From the NCBI RefSeq assembly GCF_026210795.1, contig NC_089444.1, forward strand, positions 248,001 to 312,000: a stretch of DNA of 64,000 bases, written 5' to 3'. The position numbers were made by a program, and so were the translations under genes. The notes under the pieces are model-generated. The model saw only the letters and a list, made by a program, of their open reading frames with translations. It was not told the DNA's origin and ran no database searches. Positions 60,488 to 64,000 of this stretch are shown here, piece by piece; position 1 is the stretch's first letter, and every line of letters begins with the position of its first letter. The stretch is from Rhizophagus irregularis (taxonomy: Eukaryota > Glomeromycota > Glomeromycetes > Glomerales > Glomeraceae).

Positions 60488-63400
60488 CAAGGTTTATCTT
60501 ATCAGAATACATTTTTATATTCAAAAATATTAATTTTTTTTTATTAATTTATTAATTTTAAAATAATAACGAATAAAAAAATTAGAATAATATTTAGATA
60601 ATATGCATTGATATCACGACATCGTGTGGTCTTTGTTATAAACATAAATTATTGTTCTTTTATTTTTAAGCTGTTATATGATAAATATGTATTAGAATAA
60701 TTTTTTAATACAGTACATAGTAAATAATAAATGCCCTTGATAATTTTTCTTGTGTAAATTAAAGATTTTCAATATGTACAGTATATGTCAGCTCGTGATT
60801 CGACCGATTCGTGTTTATTACTAATTATCGTGCGGATAATAACGGATATATGTGTGTCTTTATTCTTAATTCGTGCATAAACCTGATATAGACATATGGA
60901 CGAACATAAATATATACAATCTAATAATGACATAACCAAATTACTGAACAACCCTATTCCACTGTCGCGAGTCCGGTCTCAAGCTCCGTATTTTTTTGCT
61001 TTAGCTCCTCGAGCCAAATTTGTATTAAAAATAGGCAAATCAAGCCTCTTACTTTTAAAAAAATCTATTAATAATACGCAAATTGATAACATGAGCTGGT
61101 TAAAAAATTTATAGATTATACGCAAATCAAAATCTAACCATATACCTCTATGTATATATTTCGGGGTCATGGCGTTAATTACTTCACTCTTTTTTTTTTT
61201 ATTTTGAACATAGCGTATAAAAGTGTTTTCGAACATGGAATCCTAGATTGACTTGCTTAGAAAGAAAATGCCAGAGAGAAATATATACTATATTATGTAC
61301 ACGTAATAGGTGATTTAAATATACTTAATAATCTGCAAGATATATCATGTATTTAGAGATTTAACTAGTGAAGGGTGCAATATACCGATTCTAATATCAT
61401 TTATCATATTGGACCAACTAATGTATCAGTCAAAGAAAATATAAGGAAATGAAAAACAGTATTATTATGGTTATTTTTGTTAAAAGATATAATTGAAACA
61501 ATACAATAATGTTTTTTTTTTACATTTCATTAATAAAATTAACTATATAATTAATGTTGGTTACCACCACTTCGCTACGCAGTCACGTGATGATAACAGA
61601 AAAGAATGAAGGTATATATGAATAAACGGATGCTTCAATCAGTAATTATAAGGTTTATACGTTAGAAATGTTAGAAATGAATAGAATAATCCGTCACAAA
61701 TTGCTGCCTCAGCCGGCGATCAGCAATATATTACCAATAGCAAAAATCAAAACCAAACTATAATAAAGTTATAACAAAAACCTCTGTCTATTTCCCCTTG
61801 TTCGCTCCTTTCTTTTATATTTCTCTCCAAGCATAGTAATTTTAGTATATGTTATATAAAGTATAATTATATAAGTTTAATTTTTACTGTGGGCGCACAG
61901 ATCATGGCTTTCTAATATTCGCCTCCGTGTAACAGACTGAACAATGGAAAATCACATGATGATAAAATCAGGGGTTGTTTTTTTTTAACTATTTGAGGTT
62001 AGGTATTAATTTGCTTATTAATTAAAAAAAATTTTAATGTCCCCTGACCTCTATATATTTCGGGTCCTCTTAACCATGTAATGTAGCGCAATTCTATACT
62101 GCGGATTTTATCGAATTTTTTCTAGGTGAGCCAATACGGACATCGGAAAATTTTTGTGTTTAATGTCCATGACGGATTATCAACGGCTATCCGGATTGTA
62201 CCTCTACATGCATGCATTTACTATTGACTCTATAACAACTTTTTTTTTTCAAATTCTCAGTTCAAATATAAATATATTTTGAAAGGGATTTTTTTTAATA
62301 AAGTTTATTGGGAATTTTAAAATCTATATAAGAACTTTTATTATGAATTCTCTATGCCGGCGGTTGCAAACTCAATTAATTTTTTAATTTTTTGTACTGA
62401 ATATATATTACTCTATACAAATCCTGATAATTTACCTAATTATAACATACAACTTTAAAAATCATAAAATTTATTTATAAAAAATCCTACTACTCACTTT
62501 TTCTATTTACCTCATTTTACCTCATTTTTTCAAAAAATCCGGTTTTTACCTAACACCTTTCAAAAAAATTTTACAACCCCCATTTTGTACATGTAAGATT
62601 TCCGAGGTTCTCATACAGTACTTACACTTGATTGGAACTATTTGTTTATGTGAAGTATGTGATTTGCGTATTTTTTTCATATCTTATCATGAAACGTTAA
62701 AAACCTTTCGTTTTGGGTTTGTTTCAAAGATGCATCAAAAAGAATAAAAATATAAATATTGAAATTTATTGAAAATTAATTATTTTAGTGTATCTTAACA
62801 AATCCTTATTTATGATATGCTCACATGCAGATTAAAATATTGGCGGCGCAATATTTTTTTTTTCTTTATTAATATTCATTATAATTAATAAATACGTATA
62901 TAGAATAAAGCACAATGTTTCAAACTAATCAACTAACAATTGGCGTGGAATAATATAATTTATTATATTTACAGTGCCCCCGGTCCTTTTGCGCAAATGT
63001 AACTGTAGTACTTACTGTACAACTTCATTAAGTCACCCTTTTATGGAATAAGGTGTAAAGTTACACAAAAAATATTTAAGGTTTAGGCATCATTACACAT
63101 CATAAAAATTGAAATGGTTTGTCAATCATTTGCAAATTATCTCCGATCCTAATTTTTTTTTTTTTTTAAAAAAAACAAAACGTTTGAAGTTTTAATCTAA
63201 CTTTAATTTAGTTTAATAATTTATTTACAATTAAAAATATGACAAATATTTTTCTTAACTTATGGTAATAAAAAGATAACTTATAATAATATAATTATAC
63301 ATTATAACAAATAATTTTGTTTAAAAAAATAAAATATATTGAAATAAATTATTTTGATAATAATAACTGAAATTTTTCTATTAAAATCTTTATTTTTCAT

Positions 63401-64000
63401 AAATTTTAAAGTAGGTATAATTTAACTAGGGTTTACTTAATTAAAGTTTACATGGCGTAATGGTGACCGGTCTGTGCGACAAAAACGTGGCAACCTTTTA
63501 ATCGTAACGGATAGTTTAAAGAATTTTTAAATTTCATGATGCATGAGATAGCCTCTAAAATTCATAAAATAATAAAATATTATATTGGTCGATATTAGCG
63601 ATAATTTTTTTTTTTAAATAAAAAAAAGCTCATTTATTCAACAAAAAAGGGGTTCCTTAATTTGCAGTGTACGAACTGGCCGGGGTTAACGTTAACGCTA
63701 TCACGTGCAAGTGCATAACTCCTAAACAAAAAGACCATCCTTGAAAAAAACGCCAACTTGCATATACGTTGGGGTTTTTCGAACGTAATATACTTAATAA
63801 ATTATTATTTGACCTAGCTAAAATCATTTGACTATGTATGAAATGTTTCACAAATTTTTGTACCATTAAAATTAATTAATTTCATAATTTGATTTAAAAA
63901 AAAAATTAAAATATATCATATATTTTAATGATACCGACATAAATATATAGAATCCTTATCCTTGTTTATTTTTTTAGGCTTTATTATTCTTTCAAATTGT
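60488..64000. other. Intergenic, no gene seen
   Basis: Short frames at 60769-61236 and 63657-63866 show no coding signature or domain. Poly-T/A runs, a TCACGTGA at 61581 and scattered TATA words are all I see. Confidence 0.45.

Noticed and set aside
1-64000. tRNA and rRNA genes
   Set aside because: I looked for cloverleaf B-box words and rRNA-like sequence on both strands and found none convincing; a covariance-model scan would be decisive.

Overview
The window is AT-rich (roughly three quarters A+T by eye) eukaryotic DNA with short GT-AG introns (about 60-90 nt), no bacterial gene packing and no rRNA or tRNA that I could recognise. Expanded Sel1-repeat/protein-kinase genes with a TKL-like C-lobe, a ubiquitin-domain gene, scattered small exon-rich genes and many transposon fragments fit an arbuscular mycorrhizal fungus of the Glomeromycotina (Rhizophagus-like). 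This assignment is inferred from gene families, not from a marker.

Layout. 1.1-2.3 kb (-): broken ubiquitin plus ADP-ribosyltransferase-like gene. 4.9-14.3 kb (-): one large Sel1-repeat kinase gene (gene A), split by a 4.3 kb TTAA-target DNA transposon that carries its own multi-exon transposase gene on the other strand. 16.9-17.3 kb: long near-perfect inverted repeat. 18.3-21.2 kb: 171-bp tandem satellite. 21.8-23.7 kb (-): second kinase gene (B), split by a 456-bp TA-target MITE. 24.4-25.0 kb: MITE with an 8-bp target duplication (hAT-like). 28.0-29.6 kb (+): intact kinase gene (C). 32.7-38.1 kb: two small spliced genes, a 5'-truncated LINE with poly(A) tail and target duplication, and gene scraps. 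39.4-41.0 kb: LINE remnant and a tandem repeat with splice-site-like edges. 41.9-46.2 kb (-): kinase gene D, in which a kinase N-lobe exon has been multiplied into seven copies. 46.7-51.9 kb: decayed genes and a small secreted protein gene. 53.1-56.7 kb (+): intact Sel1-repeat kinase gene E. 57.7-60.5 kb: a small gene and a Thr-/Cys-rich secreted-protein gene, each with a frameshift. The rest is AT-rich intergenic DNA.

How the genes relate. The five kinase genes share one plan: a Cys-pair module, an Asn-Trp-Thr-Ser segment, a kinase N-lobe, a phase-0 intron directly after a Phe-Leu-x-Glu sequence, then a C-lobe exon and a tail usually containing Thr-Ser-Arg or Ile-Ser-Arg. Genes A and E add 108-bp Sel1 repeat arrays in front. 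Genes A and D contain extra N-lobe exons that lost the glycine-rich loop but kept the beta-3 lysine. In genes A and B two unrelated transposons sit in the same Leu-Asn codon pair just after that lysine. These three facts are the most notable content of the window.
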